64,000 bases of DNA from Bacillus pseudomycoides (GCF_022811845.1 NZ_CP064266.1:5022001-5086000); one strand, 5' to 3'; counted from the stretch's first letter, positions 9,822-18,671 are shown. The notes: generated from the sequence alone by a model not told the origin. Numbers and translations: made by a program.

Positions 9822-9933
9822 CAATAAAAAAACTCTTTGTGACTGTGCACAAAGAGTCCTATACTTTCGTATGTCAAATTTGACATACGAAAGTCAAGAC
9901 CCTTTGGCAGCCTCACAGGACTACATTTAAAAG
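9822..9933 (-). promoter_or_regulatory. PyrR-dependent attenuator between pyrR and pyrP
   Basis: Reading the minus strand: the PyrR-binding stem is at 9899-9933 (CCCTTT ... AAAGGG) with loop AGTCCTGTGAGGCTG. Next is a 32-nt perfect palindrome at 9863-9894. Last is a terminator hairpin ACTCTTTGTG / CACAAAGAGT at 9832-9857 with a run of seven T (9825-9831). CAAAGGGTC downstream of the binding loop can pair with GACTCTTTG of the terminator, so the palindrome forms the upper part of a very long antiterminator stem. Confidence 0.9.
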
Positions 9934-9937
9934 GGCT

Positions 9938-10480
9938 TTACTTATCGTATATACTTACTCGATCTTGCTGATCTGTCTCTTGCAAATCAACTTCAATACG
10001 TTCTTCACTTGATGTTGGAATATTTTTCCCTACATAATCAGCGCGAATTGGTAATTCACGATGACCTCTGTCTACAAGAACCGCAAGCTGGATTTGTGAC
10101 GGTCTACCTAAATCCATCAGAGCATCCATTGCTGCTCGAACCGTTCTTCCTGTATATAGTACATCATCCACTAGAATAACTTTCTTCTTCGTAATGTCCA
10201 CAGGAATATCAGAACCTTTTACAAGTGGCTCTTTATTTTTAGATTGTAGTGTTAAATCATCACGATACAATGTAATGTCTAACTCCCCTACTTCTATTTC
10301 TTTCCCTTCAATTTGACCAATGCGTTCTGCTAAACGCTGTGCAATAAAGATACCACGTGTTTTAATTCCGACAAGAACACAATTATCAACACCTTTATTA
10401 CGTTCCACAATTTCATGACTGATGCGTGTTAAAGCGCGGCGAATCATTTGGTCATCTAAAACGACAGCTTTTTCTTGCAT
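9938..10480 (-). CDS. pyrR: Bifunctional pyr operon attenuation protein / uracil phosphoribosyltransferase
   Basis: RNA-binding regulator that senses UMP and promotes termination in the pyr leaders; it also has UPRTase activity. The 180-residue protein has a type I PRTase fold with the PRPP motif VILVDDVLYTGRT near residue 100 and the family start VVLDDQMIRRALTRI. The ATG at 10480 follows GGAGGTGTAGAGC. It is the first gene of the operon, behind its own attenuator, so its synthesis is autoregulated. It also lies just upstream of two of the three RNA targets it is expected to bind. Confidence 0.97.
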   Translation of the reverse strand: MQEKAVVLDDQMIRRALTRISHEIVERNKGVDNCVLVGIKTRGIFIAQRLAERIGQIEGKEIEVGELDITLYRDDLTLQSKNKEPLVKGSDIPVDITKKKVILVDDVLYTGRTVRAAMDALMDLGRPSQIQLAVLVDRGHRELPIRADYVGKNIPTSSEERIEVDLQETDQQDRVSIYDK

Positions 10481-10521
10481 GCTCTACACCTCCAAGCTTT
10501 TTTCTTGCGTGAGAGGAATGG

Positions 10522-10640
10522 TATAAAAAAAAGTCCTCTCAGCGTGTGCGAGAGGACTTTTGAAAAAAGGATACAAGTATACCCTAAGTATTTCAAACCG
10601 TTACCTTCTCAACCTCACGGGGCTGTGTTAAAGGATCATT
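10522..10640 (-). promoter_or_regulatory. PyrR-dependent attenuator in the pyrR leader
   Basis: On the minus strand a PyrR-binding type stem-loop spans roughly 10635-10603 (GATCCTTTAAC, loop core CAGCCCCGTGAGGTTG, then GAAGGT). About 45 bases later comes the terminator AAGTCCTCTC / GAGAGGACTT (10531-10559) followed by eight T (10523-10530). The loop deviates slightly from the other two copies (CCCCGTGAGG instead of TCCTGTGAGG). Placed upstream of pyrR, this is the first of the three attenuators. Confidence 0.85.
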
Positions 10641-10685
10641 ATTTAACTGTTGTTAGTATCGCAGGTTTTAATCGTTTTGTCAATA

Positions 10686-11594
10686 CTATTTCCGTAAAAC
10701 ATTTAAGGCTTCTTCAAATACTGCTGGAACTGGTGCCTCAAACTCGATATATTCGCCTGTACGAGGATGATCAAACCCTAAAATCCCCGCATGAAGCGCT
10801 TGTCCATTTATATCTAATGTTTTTTTCGGACCATATTTCGGATCTCCCGCAATCGGGTATCCAATATATTTCATATGAACACGAATTTGGTGCGTACGGC
10901 CGGTTTCTAAACGACACTCTACAAGAGTAAAGTCTTTAAATCGTTCTAACACCTGAAAATGCGTAACAGCATGCTTCCCATTTTCATCAACCGTCATACT
11001 TTGGCGTTCCTTTTTATCACGGCCAATTGGAGCATCAATTGTCCCTTTATCATGTGGAATTACACCATGGACGATTGCTTTATATCGTCTTGTTACTGTT
11101 TTTGCCACAAGCTGATTTACAAGAGATTCATGTGCCATATCATTTTTAGCAACCATCAATAAGCCAGATGTATCTTTATCAATACGATGTACAATACCTG
11201 GACGCATTACACCGTTAATACCTGATAAATCTGTACAATGATGCATTAACCCATTTACAAGTGTACCACTTGTATGTCCAGGAGCTGGATGCACAACCAT
11301 GCCACGTGGCTTATTCACAACAAGCACATCTGCATCTTCATAATAAATTTCTAAATTCATGTCTTCTGGCAAAATATCAAGCTCTTCTGGCTCTGGAATT
11401 GCTACTGCAATTTCATCATTTACTTTTACTTTATAATTTCCTTTAATGTCGTTTCCATTTACGGTTACAACGCCATCTTTAATCCACTGTTGTACTTGTG
11501 AACGTGACCATTCATTGTTCACTCCCGCAAGAAACTTATCAATCCGTTCGCTCTTTTGTTCTTCTGTAACTGTTACTTGTACTACTTCGCTCAT
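10686..11594 (-). CDS. rluD: Ribosomal large subunit pseudouridine synthase, RluD family
   Basis: Converts specific uridines of 23S rRNA to pseudouridine (B. subtilis YlyB). The 302-residue protein has an N-terminal S4 RNA-binding domain (about 15-75: ERIDKFLAG ... VTVNG) and the RluA/RluD catalytic domain with HRIDKDTSGLL, where D139 is the expected catalytic aspartate. It sits 4 bases after the lspA stop, the conserved lspA-rluD pair, and just upstream of pyrR. Which uridines it modifies cannot be read from sequence. Confidence 0.94.
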   Translation of the reverse strand: MSEVVQVTVTEEQKSERIDKFLAGVNNEWSRSQVQQWIKDGVVTVNGNDIKGNYKVKVNDEIAVAIPEPEELDILPEDMNLEIYYEDADVLVVNKPRGMVVHPAPGHTSGTLVNGLMHHCTDLSGINGVMRPGIVHRIDKDTSGLLMVAKNDMAHESLVNQLVAKTVTRRYKAIVHGVIPHDKGTIDAPIGRDKKERQSMTVDENGKHAVTHFQVLERFKDFTLVECRLETGRTHQIRVHMKYIGYPIAGDPKYGPKKTLDINGQALHAGILGFDHPRTGEYIEFEAPVPAVFEEALNVLRK

Positions 11595-11598
11595 TCAA

Positions 11599-12057
11599 TT
11601 ACTCCTTCATTTTCTTTCCTTCTAATAATGTTTGAATAATAATCAATACAACCCCAATACATAAAGCTGAGTCAGCTATGTTAAATACCGGATAGTTGTA
11701 TGAAAAAATATACACGTGAATGAAATCCACCACTTCTTGTCTAAATACACGATCAATAAAATTGCCAATTGCTCCGCCTAAAATAAGACCTAATGAAACC
11801 CCTAGGAGCTTATCTGTTTTTGCATACTTTTTCATATAAACTACGATAAATCCTACAAAAACAACTGTAATAATATAGAAGAACCACATCTGACCTTCTA
11901 AAATCCCCCAGGCAGCTCCTCTATTCCGATGTGATGTTATGTATAATACATTATCGATAATCGGGATACTTGTACCTAATTCCATGTTCTTTACAATTAA
12001 CCATTTCGATACTTGATCGATAGCAATGACAAATAAGGCTATTAAATAATATATCAT
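11599..12057 (-). CDS. lspA: Lipoprotein signal peptidase (signal peptidase II)
   Basis: Cleaves the signal peptide of diacylglyceryl-modified prolipoproteins in the membrane. I start at MIYYLIALF (12057), giving 152 residues with GGGGG about 8-10 bases upstream; longer starts would add a hydrophilic head unlike the family. There are four membrane segments. The catalytic aspartate dyad is D102 in GAIGNFIDRV and D129 in FNIADSAL, and the NRGAAWG box is present near residue 45. A plausible client in this window is the CtaC lipoprotein. Confidence 0.97.
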   Translation of the reverse strand: MIYYLIALFVIAIDQVSKWLIVKNMELGTSIPIIDNVLYITSHRNRGAAWGILEGQMWFFYIITVVFVGFIVVYMKKYAKTDKLLGVSLGLILGGAIGNFIDRVFRQEVVDFIHVYIFSYNYPVFNIADSALCIGVVLIIIQTLLEGKKMKE

Positions 12058-12180
12058 TTTCATTTCCCCCACAAAGACAGTGTACCTCAAAATTTTAGCA
12101 TAGCTACGGTCTTTTCACAATGAACCTTTACGGAAGAATAAAATAAAACGAAAAAAGGTAATATAATATCGTTGTACCTA

Positions 12181-12510
12181 TCAAATATTTACTTTATCAT
12201 ATAAGAATTCATGAGCTGTACGTGCTGTTGGCATCATTTGCATTTGCTTTACAGGAATATACTTCCCAGTTTCTTCACAAATCCCATACATTTCGATTTC
12301 CATTTTAAATAACGCACGTTCAACATCTTTTAAATCTTCTCTTATATCATGTAAAAATAACTTCTTTTTTACATCTTCCTTCGTTTCATACCCTAGCTCT
12401 TGTCCAAATTCCACCTGATAAGTGTGCATCGCTTCTTTTGCCAGTCGCTCCTGTAATTCTTTTTTCATCAATTGCAATTCTTCTTTAATTTCCATGTAGA
12501 TTTCATTCAC
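12181..12510 (-). CDS. ylyA: DksA/TraR-like protein YlyA, zinc ligands lost
   Basis: A 109-residue protein located, as in B. subtilis, between ileS and lspA. The N-terminal part (about 5-75) is a predicted helical hairpin rich in Glu, Lys and Leu. The C-terminal YGICEETGKYIP resembles the DksA/YteA zinc-finger start (YGxCxxxG), but there is only one cysteine and the second CxxC pair is missing. It is therefore a degenerate member that probably does not bind zinc. By analogy with B. subtilis YlyA it may modulate RNA polymerase during sporulation; that is inference. Confidence 0.8.
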   Translation of the reverse strand: MNEIYMEIKEELQLMKKELQERLAKEAMHTYQVEFGQELGYETKEDVKKKLFLHDIREDLKDVERALFKMEIEMYGICEETGKYIPVKQMQMMPTARTAHEFLYDKVNI

Positions 12511-12690
12511 GTGTACATTCCTCCCGGCTGCAATGTACCGTTAGTGTGTCCGAAATTTTCTCACTTACCGCTCACACATTTTTCCTTCATAGGAAAGTGC
12601 TAAAAATTCACTTCATCCTGCCTGATAGAAAATCTGTAAGAACTCAGACTTCGCATATACCTTCTAAGTATTAAGAAAAAATCTTACTGA

Positions 12691-12734
12691 AATACAAAAA
12701 CTGACTGCTACTATAGACAGTCAGTTTTTGTATT
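12691..12734 (-). terminator. Rho-independent terminator after ileS
   Basis: A 17-bp perfect stem AATACAAAAACTGACTG / CAGTCAGTTTTTGTATT with a 10-nt loop lies immediately downstream of the ileS stop. It is symmetrical, with T runs on either strand. It separates ileS from ylyA-lspA-rluD. Confidence 0.85.
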
Positions 12735-12741
12735 CATATCA

Positions 12742-15507
12742 TTATTTCACATAGTTTTCTTTTACTACCGTTGCACAACGCTCACATAATGTTTCATGCT
12801 CAGCATCTTTACCAATTGTTTCAGAAACAACCCAGCAACGTTCACATGTTTCGCCAGTTGCTTGCGCTACAACAACAGCTGTATGCTCATATTTCGGAGC
12901 ATCTGCTGGAGCTTCTTCCATTGTTCCACCAAGTTTGTACTCAGAAACAATAAACAATTGTTTTAAATCTTCACGAATAGACTCTAACATTTGTTTCATT
13001 TCTACAGTCGGATATAGAGTAATGCTCGCATTTAATGACTTACCGATTACTTTCTCATTACGAGCAACTTCTAACGCTTTTAATACGTCATCGCGAAGTG
13101 TCATAAATGCATCCCATTTTGTTTTTAATGCTTCAGCACCTTCTACTTCTACAGCTTCTGGCATATCAGTTAGCTGAACGCTTTCTTCAGTCACACCAGG
13201 AATATATGGCCATACTTCATCTGCTGTATGAGGTAAGATTGGTGTTACAAGTTTTGTTAATGCAACAAGAACATCATGAAGCACTGTTTGAATTGCACGG
13301 CGGTCATGATGATTTTCAGCTTCGATGTATAAAATGTCTTTTGCAAAGTCTAAATAGAATGAACTTAAATCAATTGTACAGAAGTTATGGATTGCATGAT
13401 ATACAGCTGCAAAATCATATGTTTCATATGCATCTTTTACTTTTGTAATTAAGTCATTTAATTTCACTAGCATATAACGATCTACTTCACGTAGTTCACT
13501 TGCCGTTACTGCATCTTGACTTGGGTTAAAGTCAGCTAAGTTTCCTAATAAGAAACGGAATGTGTTACGGATTTTACGATATACTTCTGCAACTTGTTTT
13601 AAAATGTCATCTGAAATACGTACATCAGATTGGTAATCAACAGAAGATACCCATAAGCGTAAAATATCTCCGCCTAATTGATCCATAATTTTCTTCGGTA
13701 CAACAATGTTCCCGATCGATTTACTCATTTTACGACCTTCACCGTCTAGTACGAACCCGTGACTTAGAACACCTTTATACGGCGCTTTACCAGTTACTGC
13801 GACTGCTGTTGATAACGAAGAGTTAAACCAACCACGATATTGATCAGATCCTTCTAAGTATAAATCAGCAGGACGTTGCAAGTCCTCACGCTCTTCTAAT
13901 ACAGCTTGGTGAGAAGAACCTGAATCAAACCATACATCCATAATGTCTGTTTCTTTACGGAATTCACCATTTGGACTAGATGGGTGTGTAAATCCTTCTG
14001 GTAATAGATCTTTCGCTTCACGTTCGAACCATACGTTAGAACCATTCTCACGGAATAGATCCGCTACATGACTAATTGTTTCATCTGTAATAATTGGATC
14101 ACCATTCTCTGCATAGAAGACAGGAATTGGTACACCCCACGCACGCTGGCGAGAAATGCACCAGTCACCACGGTCACGAACCATATTATGAAGACGAGTT
14201 TCACCCCATGCTGGTACCCATTTTGTTTCTTCAACAGCTTGTAATAACTCCTTACGGAATGCTTCAATAGATGCAAACCATTGTGCTGTCGCACGGAAGA
14301 TAATTGGTTTTTTCGTTCTCCAGTCATGTGGATAAGAATGTGTAATAAACGTTAATTTTAATAACGCGCCAACTTCTTCTAATTTTTCCGTAATTGGTTT
14401 ATTCGCCTTATCATAGAATAAACCTTCAAATCCAGGTGCTTCACTTGTTAATACACCTTTATCATCAACTGGGCAAAGAACTTCTAATCCATACTGCTTA
14501 CCAACAAGGAAATCGTCTTCCCCGTGTCCAGGTGCTGTATGTACACAACCTGTACCAGCATCTGTTGTAACGTGCTCTCCAAGCATAACTAAGGAATCAC
14601 GGTCATAGAATGGATGCTTCGCAACTGTATACTCAAGTTCGTTACCTTTAACTGTTTTCACAACTTCAGTATTTTCCCACTCTAAAGTTTTAGAAACTGT
14701 ATCAAATAGTTCAGAAGCGATGATATATTTTTCATCATTTACTTTTACAATGCTATATTCAAGCTCTGGATGAACAGAAATACCTAAGTTTGCTGGCAGT
14801 GTCCAAGGTGTTGTTGTCCAAATGATAAATTTCTCGTCGCCCTCTAATACATTTTTCCCGTCTTTTACAGGGAATGCTACGTAAATAGATGCTGACTTCT
14901 TATCTTGATATTCAATTTCAGCTTCAGCTAAAGCAGATTCACTTGTTGGAGACCAATAAACTGGCTTTTGCCCTTTATAGATGTAACCTTTTTTCGCCAT
15001 TTCTCCAAACACTTTAATTTGTTGCGCTTCATATGCTGGCTCTAACGTAATATACGGATGATCCCAATCTGCACGTACACCTAAACGTTTAAATTGCTCA
15101 CGTTGACGATTCACTTGTTCGTATGCATACTCTGCACATAATTTACGGAATTCTGCAACCGTCATTTCTTTACGCTTTACGCCTTTATTTGTTAAAGCTT
15201 GTTCAATTGGCAAACCGTGTGTATCCCATCCTGGCACATACGGTGCACAGTACCCAGTCATCGATTTGTAGCGAACAATAAAATCTTTCAACACTTTATT
15301 TAAAGCGTGTCCCATATGAATGTCACCATTCGCATATGGAGGTCCATCATGCAGTACAAATAAAGGACGACCTTTTGTATGTTCTTGCACCTTTTCATAA
15401 ATGTTCATCTCAGCCCATTTTTCTTGCATTGCAGGCTCACGTTTTGGTAAATTCCCACGCATCGGGAATTCTGTTTTCGGCATTAGTAATGTATTTTTGT
15501 ACTCCAT
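12742..15507 (-). CDS. ileS: Isoleucyl-tRNA synthetase
   Basis: Charges tRNA-Ile. I choose MEYKNTLLMPKT (15507), which follows a GGAGGAAATA ribosome-binding site and gives 921 residues; an in-frame ATG at 15612 lies inside the T-box and adds a non-homologous head. The HIGH-type motif is in YANGDIHMGHALNK near residue 60 and KMSKS is in GRKMSKSIGN. The CP1 editing domain is between (TTTPWTLPANLG), and the C-terminal zinc knuckle has CERC ... CERC (bacterial type 1). Expression is under the T-box just upstream. Confidence 0.97.
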   Translation of the reverse strand: MEYKNTLLMPKTEFPMRGNLPKREPAMQEKWAEMNIYEKVQEHTKGRPLFVLHDGPPYANGDIHMGHALNKVLKDFIVRYKSMTGYCAPYVPGWDTHGLPIEQALTNKGVKRKEMTVAEFRKLCAEYAYEQVNRQREQFKRLGVRADWDHPYITLEPAYEAQQIKVFGEMAKKGYIYKGQKPVYWSPTSESALAEAEIEYQDKKSASIYVAFPVKDGKNVLEGDEKFIIWTTTPWTLPANLGISVHPELEYSIVKVNDEKYIIASELFDTVSKTLEWENTEVVKTVKGNELEYTVAKHPFYDRDSLVMLGEHVTTDAGTGCVHTAPGHGEDDFLVGKQYGLEVLCPVDDKGVLTSEAPGFEGLFYDKANKPITEKLEEVGALLKLTFITHSYPHDWRTKKPIIFRATAQWFASIEAFRKELLQAVEETKWVPAWGETRLHNMVRDRGDWCISRQRAWGVPIPVFYAENGDPIITDETISHVADLFRENGSNVWFEREAKDLLPEGFTHPSSPNGEFRKETDIMDVWFDSGSSHQAVLEEREDLQRPADLYLEGSDQYRGWFNSSLSTAVAVTGKAPYKGVLSHGFVLDGEGRKMSKSIGNIVVPKKIMDQLGGDILRLWVSSVDYQSDVRISDDILKQVAEVYRKIRNTFRFLLGNLADFNPSQDAVTASELREVDRYMLVKLNDLITKVKDAYETYDFAAVYHAIHNFCTIDLSSFYLDFAKDILYIEAENHHDRRAIQTVLHDVLVALTKLVTPILPHTADEVWPYIPGVTEESVQLTDMPEAVEVEGAEALKTKWDAFMTLRDDVLKALEVARNEKVIGKSLNASITLYPTVEMKQMLESIREDLKQLFIVSEYKLGGTMEEAPADAPKYEHTAVVVAQATGETCERCWVVSETIGKDAEHETLCERCATVVKENYVK

Positions 15508-15552
15508 GCTTATTTCCTCCTCGAATGTATAAAAGAAAGACCCTAAAAAATG

Positions 15553-15818
15553 GAATAAAAAAGAGACCTTCTCATCCCCAAAAAGGGACGAGAAAGTCTC
15601 CCGCGGTACCACCCTAGTAGACCATGCAGGTATGCATGAGTCCTCTTTATATTCTTAACGCGAATATACGCCTACGCTTACTTTTTTGTTCAGCGCGGAA
15701 CTCCAGGGTGATATTCCCATTTATCTCCTTATCCTGAGCTTACACCATCCTCAGTTCGCTATATAAGGTATGAAAAAGGTACTTATCCCTATCTTCGTTT
15801 TTCTTAATAAATATGTTG
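15553..15818 (-). promoter_or_regulatory. T-box riboswitch (isoleucine) in the ileS leader
   Basis: The T-box sequence GGTGGTACCGCGG is complete on the minus strand (15601-15613). The terminator is a long stem at 15563-15600 (GAGACTTTCTCG... / ...GAGAAGGTCTC) followed by a T run at 15553-15562. Upstream, stem I carries GGGAATATCACCCTGG. Its ATC at 15710-15712 is in the specifier position, an isoleucine codon, matching the downstream gene. Uncharged tRNA-Ile would pair with the specifier and T-box and favour the antiterminator. Confidence 0.95.
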
Positions 15819-15824
15819 TTTAAA

Positions 15825-15853
15825 ATTATATGTAATAATGAGAAAAACGTCAA
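15825..15853 (-). promoter_or_regulatory. SigA promoter of ileS
   Basis: On the minus strand TTGACG (15848-15853), a 17-base spacer and TATAAT (15825-15830) form a near-consensus vegetative promoter. Transcription should start near 15818, at the 5' end of the T-box leader. The -35 lies 2 bases past the divIVA stop. Confidence 0.85.
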
Positions 15854-15855
15854 GC

Positions 15856-16362
15856 TTACACTGTTTCTTCTTTCTTTAATAGCTCGTCCACTTCTTCTTC
15901 TAACTCAATTAATTTATCCCAATCATCATTGTTTAGCATTTCAAGCTGCGCTTCTAATAGCATACGGAAACGCGTGCGGAATACTTTCGCTTGTTTCTTT
16001 AATTCCTCAATATCAAATGCAACTTTTCTTGATTTTACTAAAGCTTCATTAATGATACGATCTGCATTCTTTTCTGCTTCTCGTACAATTAGTTTTGCTT
16101 CTTTTTGTGCATTACGTTTTACTTCTTCCGCTGCTTCTTGTGCAACAACAATAGATTTATTTAGCGTATCTTCAATGTTAGAGAAATGATCTAATTTCCC
16201 TTCTAGTTGAGCAACTTTTTCTTCTAATGCTTTCTTCTCACGAATGACCAATTCATAATCTTTGATGATTTGATCAAGAAACTCATTTACTTGATCCTCA
16301 TCATAGCCACGGAATCCGCGACCAAATTCTTTGTTATGAATATCTAATGGTGTTAACGGCAC
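15856..16362 (-). CDS. divIVA: Cell-division initiation / polar organising protein DivIVA
   Basis: Binds negatively curved membrane at septa and poles, and recruits the Min system and chromosome-anchoring factors. I start at the GTG (16362), reading VPLTPLDIHN with GGAGG 8 bases upstream; the TTG 15 bases earlier overlaps the Shine-Dalgarno itself. The 168-residue protein has the membrane-binding N-terminal domain with GFRGYDEDQVNEFL (about residues 14-27), then long heptad-repeat coiled coil to residue ~150 and an acidic tail. It ends the ylm cluster. Confidence 0.97.
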   Translation of the reverse strand: MPLTPLDIHNKEFGRGFRGYDEDQVNEFLDQIIKDYELVIREKKALEEKVAQLEGKLDHFSNIEDTLNKSIVVAQEAAEEVKRNAQKEAKLIVREAEKNADRIINEALVKSRKVAFDIEELKKQAKVFRTRFRMLLEAQLEMLNNDDWDKLIELEEEVDELLKKEETV

Positions 16363-16453
16363 AAACGCCACCTCCAAGTAGTTATCTAAATTTTCCTCTT
16401 TTAATTATATCTTTTCTTCGACAAAATAAGAGATTTTCCTTCTAAAAAACTAA

Positions 16454-17227
16454 TCATTTTAGTATACCATACAAAACTCTCCATTTGTCGCGTTTCGTTT
16501 TTCCTTCTACAGAAAATACTTTACTCCGACCATATCCTCTAATTGAAAAAACATCACCTGGAAAACATTCATATGCAGTTTGCTCAACCGTTTTCCAGTT
16601 CACTTTCACAAGACCGTTTTTTATAAGCGACTGTACTTTTTGTCGTGATAGATGAAGCATTTCAGCTAACAGGACATCTAATCGAAGTGATGAAACAGTT
16701 CCAGACTGTTCTCTCCATTCTTCTTGCAATCGTAATACTTTATCTGCTTGTACAGAGGAAAGTGAGACCTTCATTTTTCCTATCGATTGTAAATTCATTT
16801 CAATATACGAAACAATTTCTTTTGCAACTATAATTTGGGCACGATTTTCTTGAAGCAAAATATCACCGCATTTTTCTCTCGTTAGACCAAGAGACATAAA
16901 TGCACCTAATATTTGCCTATGTTCAAGCGTATAAAACTTGGAAGGATAGTCAATTTCTAATACTTCAACTTGAAAATCTTCTTCATTTAATTCAAGATAA
17001 CTCGGATAAATAAGAGCTCTTTTTCTTTCAGCTTCTGGCGTAGCACCATAAAGTCGTAACGTCGCATCTCCTTGATTCCCAATTATTGTAGCAGTAATTT
17101 GTTGCTGACGCGGATCAAGAAAATCCGTTAATTTCACTTGATGATATTCTTCAGCAGACTGTTTCCATTCTAACGCTTTATCCACAAAGACCGTTTCTTC
17201 TGGTCTAAAATGCTCATAGATGCTCAT
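16454..17227 (-). CDS. ylmH: S4-domain RNA-binding protein YlmH (RqcP-type)
   Basis: A 257-residue protein with a conserved N-terminal domain and a C-terminal S4 RNA-binding domain (about 180-245: RLDVLLAEMLHLSRQKVQSLI). In B. subtilis the homologue has been linked to ribosome-associated quality control, binding stalled 50S subunits; that is family knowledge. It lies in the conserved sepF-ylmG-ylmH-divIVA order, which made it a historical division candidate. A 15-base gap separates it from ylmG. Confidence 0.92.
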   Translation of the reverse strand: MSIYEHFRPEETVFVDKALEWKQSAEEYHQVKLTDFLDPRQQQITATIIGNQGDATLRLYGATPEAERKRALIYPSYLELNEEDFQVEVLEIDYPSKFYTLEHRQILGAFMSLGLTREKCGDILLQENRAQIIVAKEIVSYIEMNLQSIGKMKVSLSSVQADKVLRLQEEWREQSGTVSSLRLDVLLAEMLHLSRQKVQSLIKNGLVKVNWKTVEQTAYECFPGDVFSIRGYGRSKVFSVEGKTKRDKWRVLYGILK

Positions 17228-17242
17228 TCATTCAACCTCTTG

Positions 17243-17506
17243 TTACAGAAAATATTGAAATAGACTAATTAAACCACTATTAGCCAATTTTAATGCAATA
17301 ATTGCAACAATTGGAGAAATATCAATCATCCCTAAAGGCGGGATAAATCTGCGAAACGGTTCTAAATATGGTTCGCAAATGCGTGCTAGGAAATCACCAA
17401 ATGTGGATTCCCTAGCTCCTGGAAACCATGATAGAAGAATATAAATAATAAGCGCCCAGGAATAAATCTGGATGATCAAAAGCAATGCTTGTAAAATAAT
17501 CGCCAT
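17243..17506 (-). CDS. ylmG: YggT-family membrane protein YlmG
   Basis: A small integral membrane protein of 87 residues with two hydrophobic segments (about 4-25 and 63-83) flanking the conserved loop SWFPGARES ... EPYLEPFRRFIPP, the YggT family signature. It is thought to act in membrane or division organisation next to SepF, but its biochemical role is unknown. It lies 6 bases after sepF and 15 before ylmH, consistent with one transcript. Confidence 0.92.
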   Translation of the reverse strand: MAIILQALLLIIQIYSWALIIYILLSWFPGARESTFGDFLARICEPYLEPFRRFIPPLGMIDISPIVAIIALKLANSGLISLFQYFL

Positions 17507-17512
17507 GGCGTA

Positions 17513-17977
17513 TTACCACCTCTTTATATTTGTCTCTTCCTCTTCACCGAACAACTCAGAAATGGCCCCAACAATATCCACAGTCTCAGGTGTACAAATA
17601 AATGTTTTCGGTCCTAACTTTTGAATATCCCCGCCTATAGCGTATACAGTACCACTTAAAAAGTCAACGATACGCACAGCTTGATCTGTTGACATCCTTT
17701 GCAAATTAATGACAACCGCTCTTCTACCCTTTAAATGATCCGCAATCCCTTGTGCTTCCGAATATGTACGCGGTTCTAACAAAACAACTTTAGAAGACTG
17801 CTTTGCAGTTTCAATACTTACAATATTTTGTTTTGGCTGTGCTTTCTTCAGTGGAGTATCCTGCTGCTCTGGGGGATCTTGTTGTTTTTTCATTTCAACT
17901 TGCTCCTTTTCTTTTTCGTAAGCTTCTCGCTCCTCTGGTGTGTCAAAAAAGAAGTATTTTACTTTTGACCAACTCAT
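17513..17977 (-). CDS. sepF: Cell division protein SepF
   Basis: Membrane anchor and FtsZ-bundling factor of the divisome. The 154-residue protein has the short N-terminal amphipathic helix (MSWSKVKYFFF), a variable charged Gln/Lys-rich linker (about 12-65) and the compact SepF domain (about 70-145) with YSEAQGIADHLKGRRAVVINLQ and DFLSGTVYAIGGDIQKLG. Length and layout are standard. It follows ylmE by 19 bases and precedes ylmG by 6. Confidence 0.97.
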   Translation of the reverse strand: MSWSKVKYFFFDTPEEREAYEKEKEQVEMKKQQDPPEQQDTPLKKAQPKQNIVSIETAKQSSKVVLLEPRTYSEAQGIADHLKGRRAVVINLQRMSTDQAVRIVDFLSGTVYAIGGDIQKLGPKTFICTPETVDIVGAISELFGEEEETNIKRW

Positions 17978-17996
17978 AATAACATTCTCCTTCCTT

Positions 17997-18671
17997 TTAC
18001 GCTTTTCCTACTAAAATCGTTCCCAAACGAATATATGTAGCACCTTCTTCAATTGCAATCGTATAATCATTTGACATTCCCATCGATAGCTCTTTACACG
18101 GAGCGTAAGATAACCCTAGTTCTTGCACTTGTTTTTGCAAACCACGCAATGCCTTAAAACAATGACGAATCTCTGCTTCTTCCCCAGTAAATGGTGCCAT
18201 TGTCATTAATCCAACAACTTCAATTTTATCAAATTCTTGCAAAGCACGAATAAACTCAATTGTTTCTTCAACTGCTATCCCTTGCTTTGATTCTTCAGAT
18301 GATGTTTTTACTTGCACAAAACATTGAACCTGCTCTGTAGCACGTTTTTGAATTTCTTTTGCAAGTGAAATGCGATCCAATGAATGCAAATAATCAATCT
18401 CATTAATAATTTCTTTTACTTTTCTCGTTTGTAATGAACCAATGAAATGCCAATTTACTTTTGAACCAAAATGCTCATACTTCTCTAAAAAACCTTCATT
18501 ACGATTCTCACCTAAATCAGTAAGTCCAGCTTCTATTACTTCATTTGTTTTTTCAATTCCGACTGTTTTTGTTACTGCAACGAGCTTAATCTCTTCTGCC
18601 AAGCGCTCTGCTCGTTCACACGCTTTTTTGATTTCCTCATTTACAAATGCTAAATTTTCTTGCACTACCAC
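17997..18671 (-). CDS. ylmE: PLP homeostasis protein (YggS/PLPBP family)
   Basis: A pyridoxal-phosphate-binding TIM-barrel protein that keeps free PLP and amino-acid pools balanced; no enzyme activity is established. It has 224 residues from a GTG start at 18671, with AAGGAGG upstream. The PLP lysine is K35 in KLVAVTKTV, and the family motifs GENRNEGFLEK, WHFIGSLQTRK and SMGMSNDY (phosphate binding) are present. It starts 6 bases after pgeF and is co-transcribed with sepF. Confidence 0.95.
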   Translation of the reverse strand: MVVQENLAFVNEEIKKACERAERLAEEIKLVAVTKTVGIEKTNEVIEAGLTDLGENRNEGFLEKYEHFGSKVNWHFIGSLQTRKVKEIINEIDYLHSLDRISLAKEIQKRATEQVQCFVQVKTSSEESKQGIAVEETIEFIRALQEFDKIEVVGLMTMAPFTGEEAEIRHCFKALRGLQKQVQELGLSYAPCKELSMGMSNDYTIAIEEGATYIRLGTILVGKA

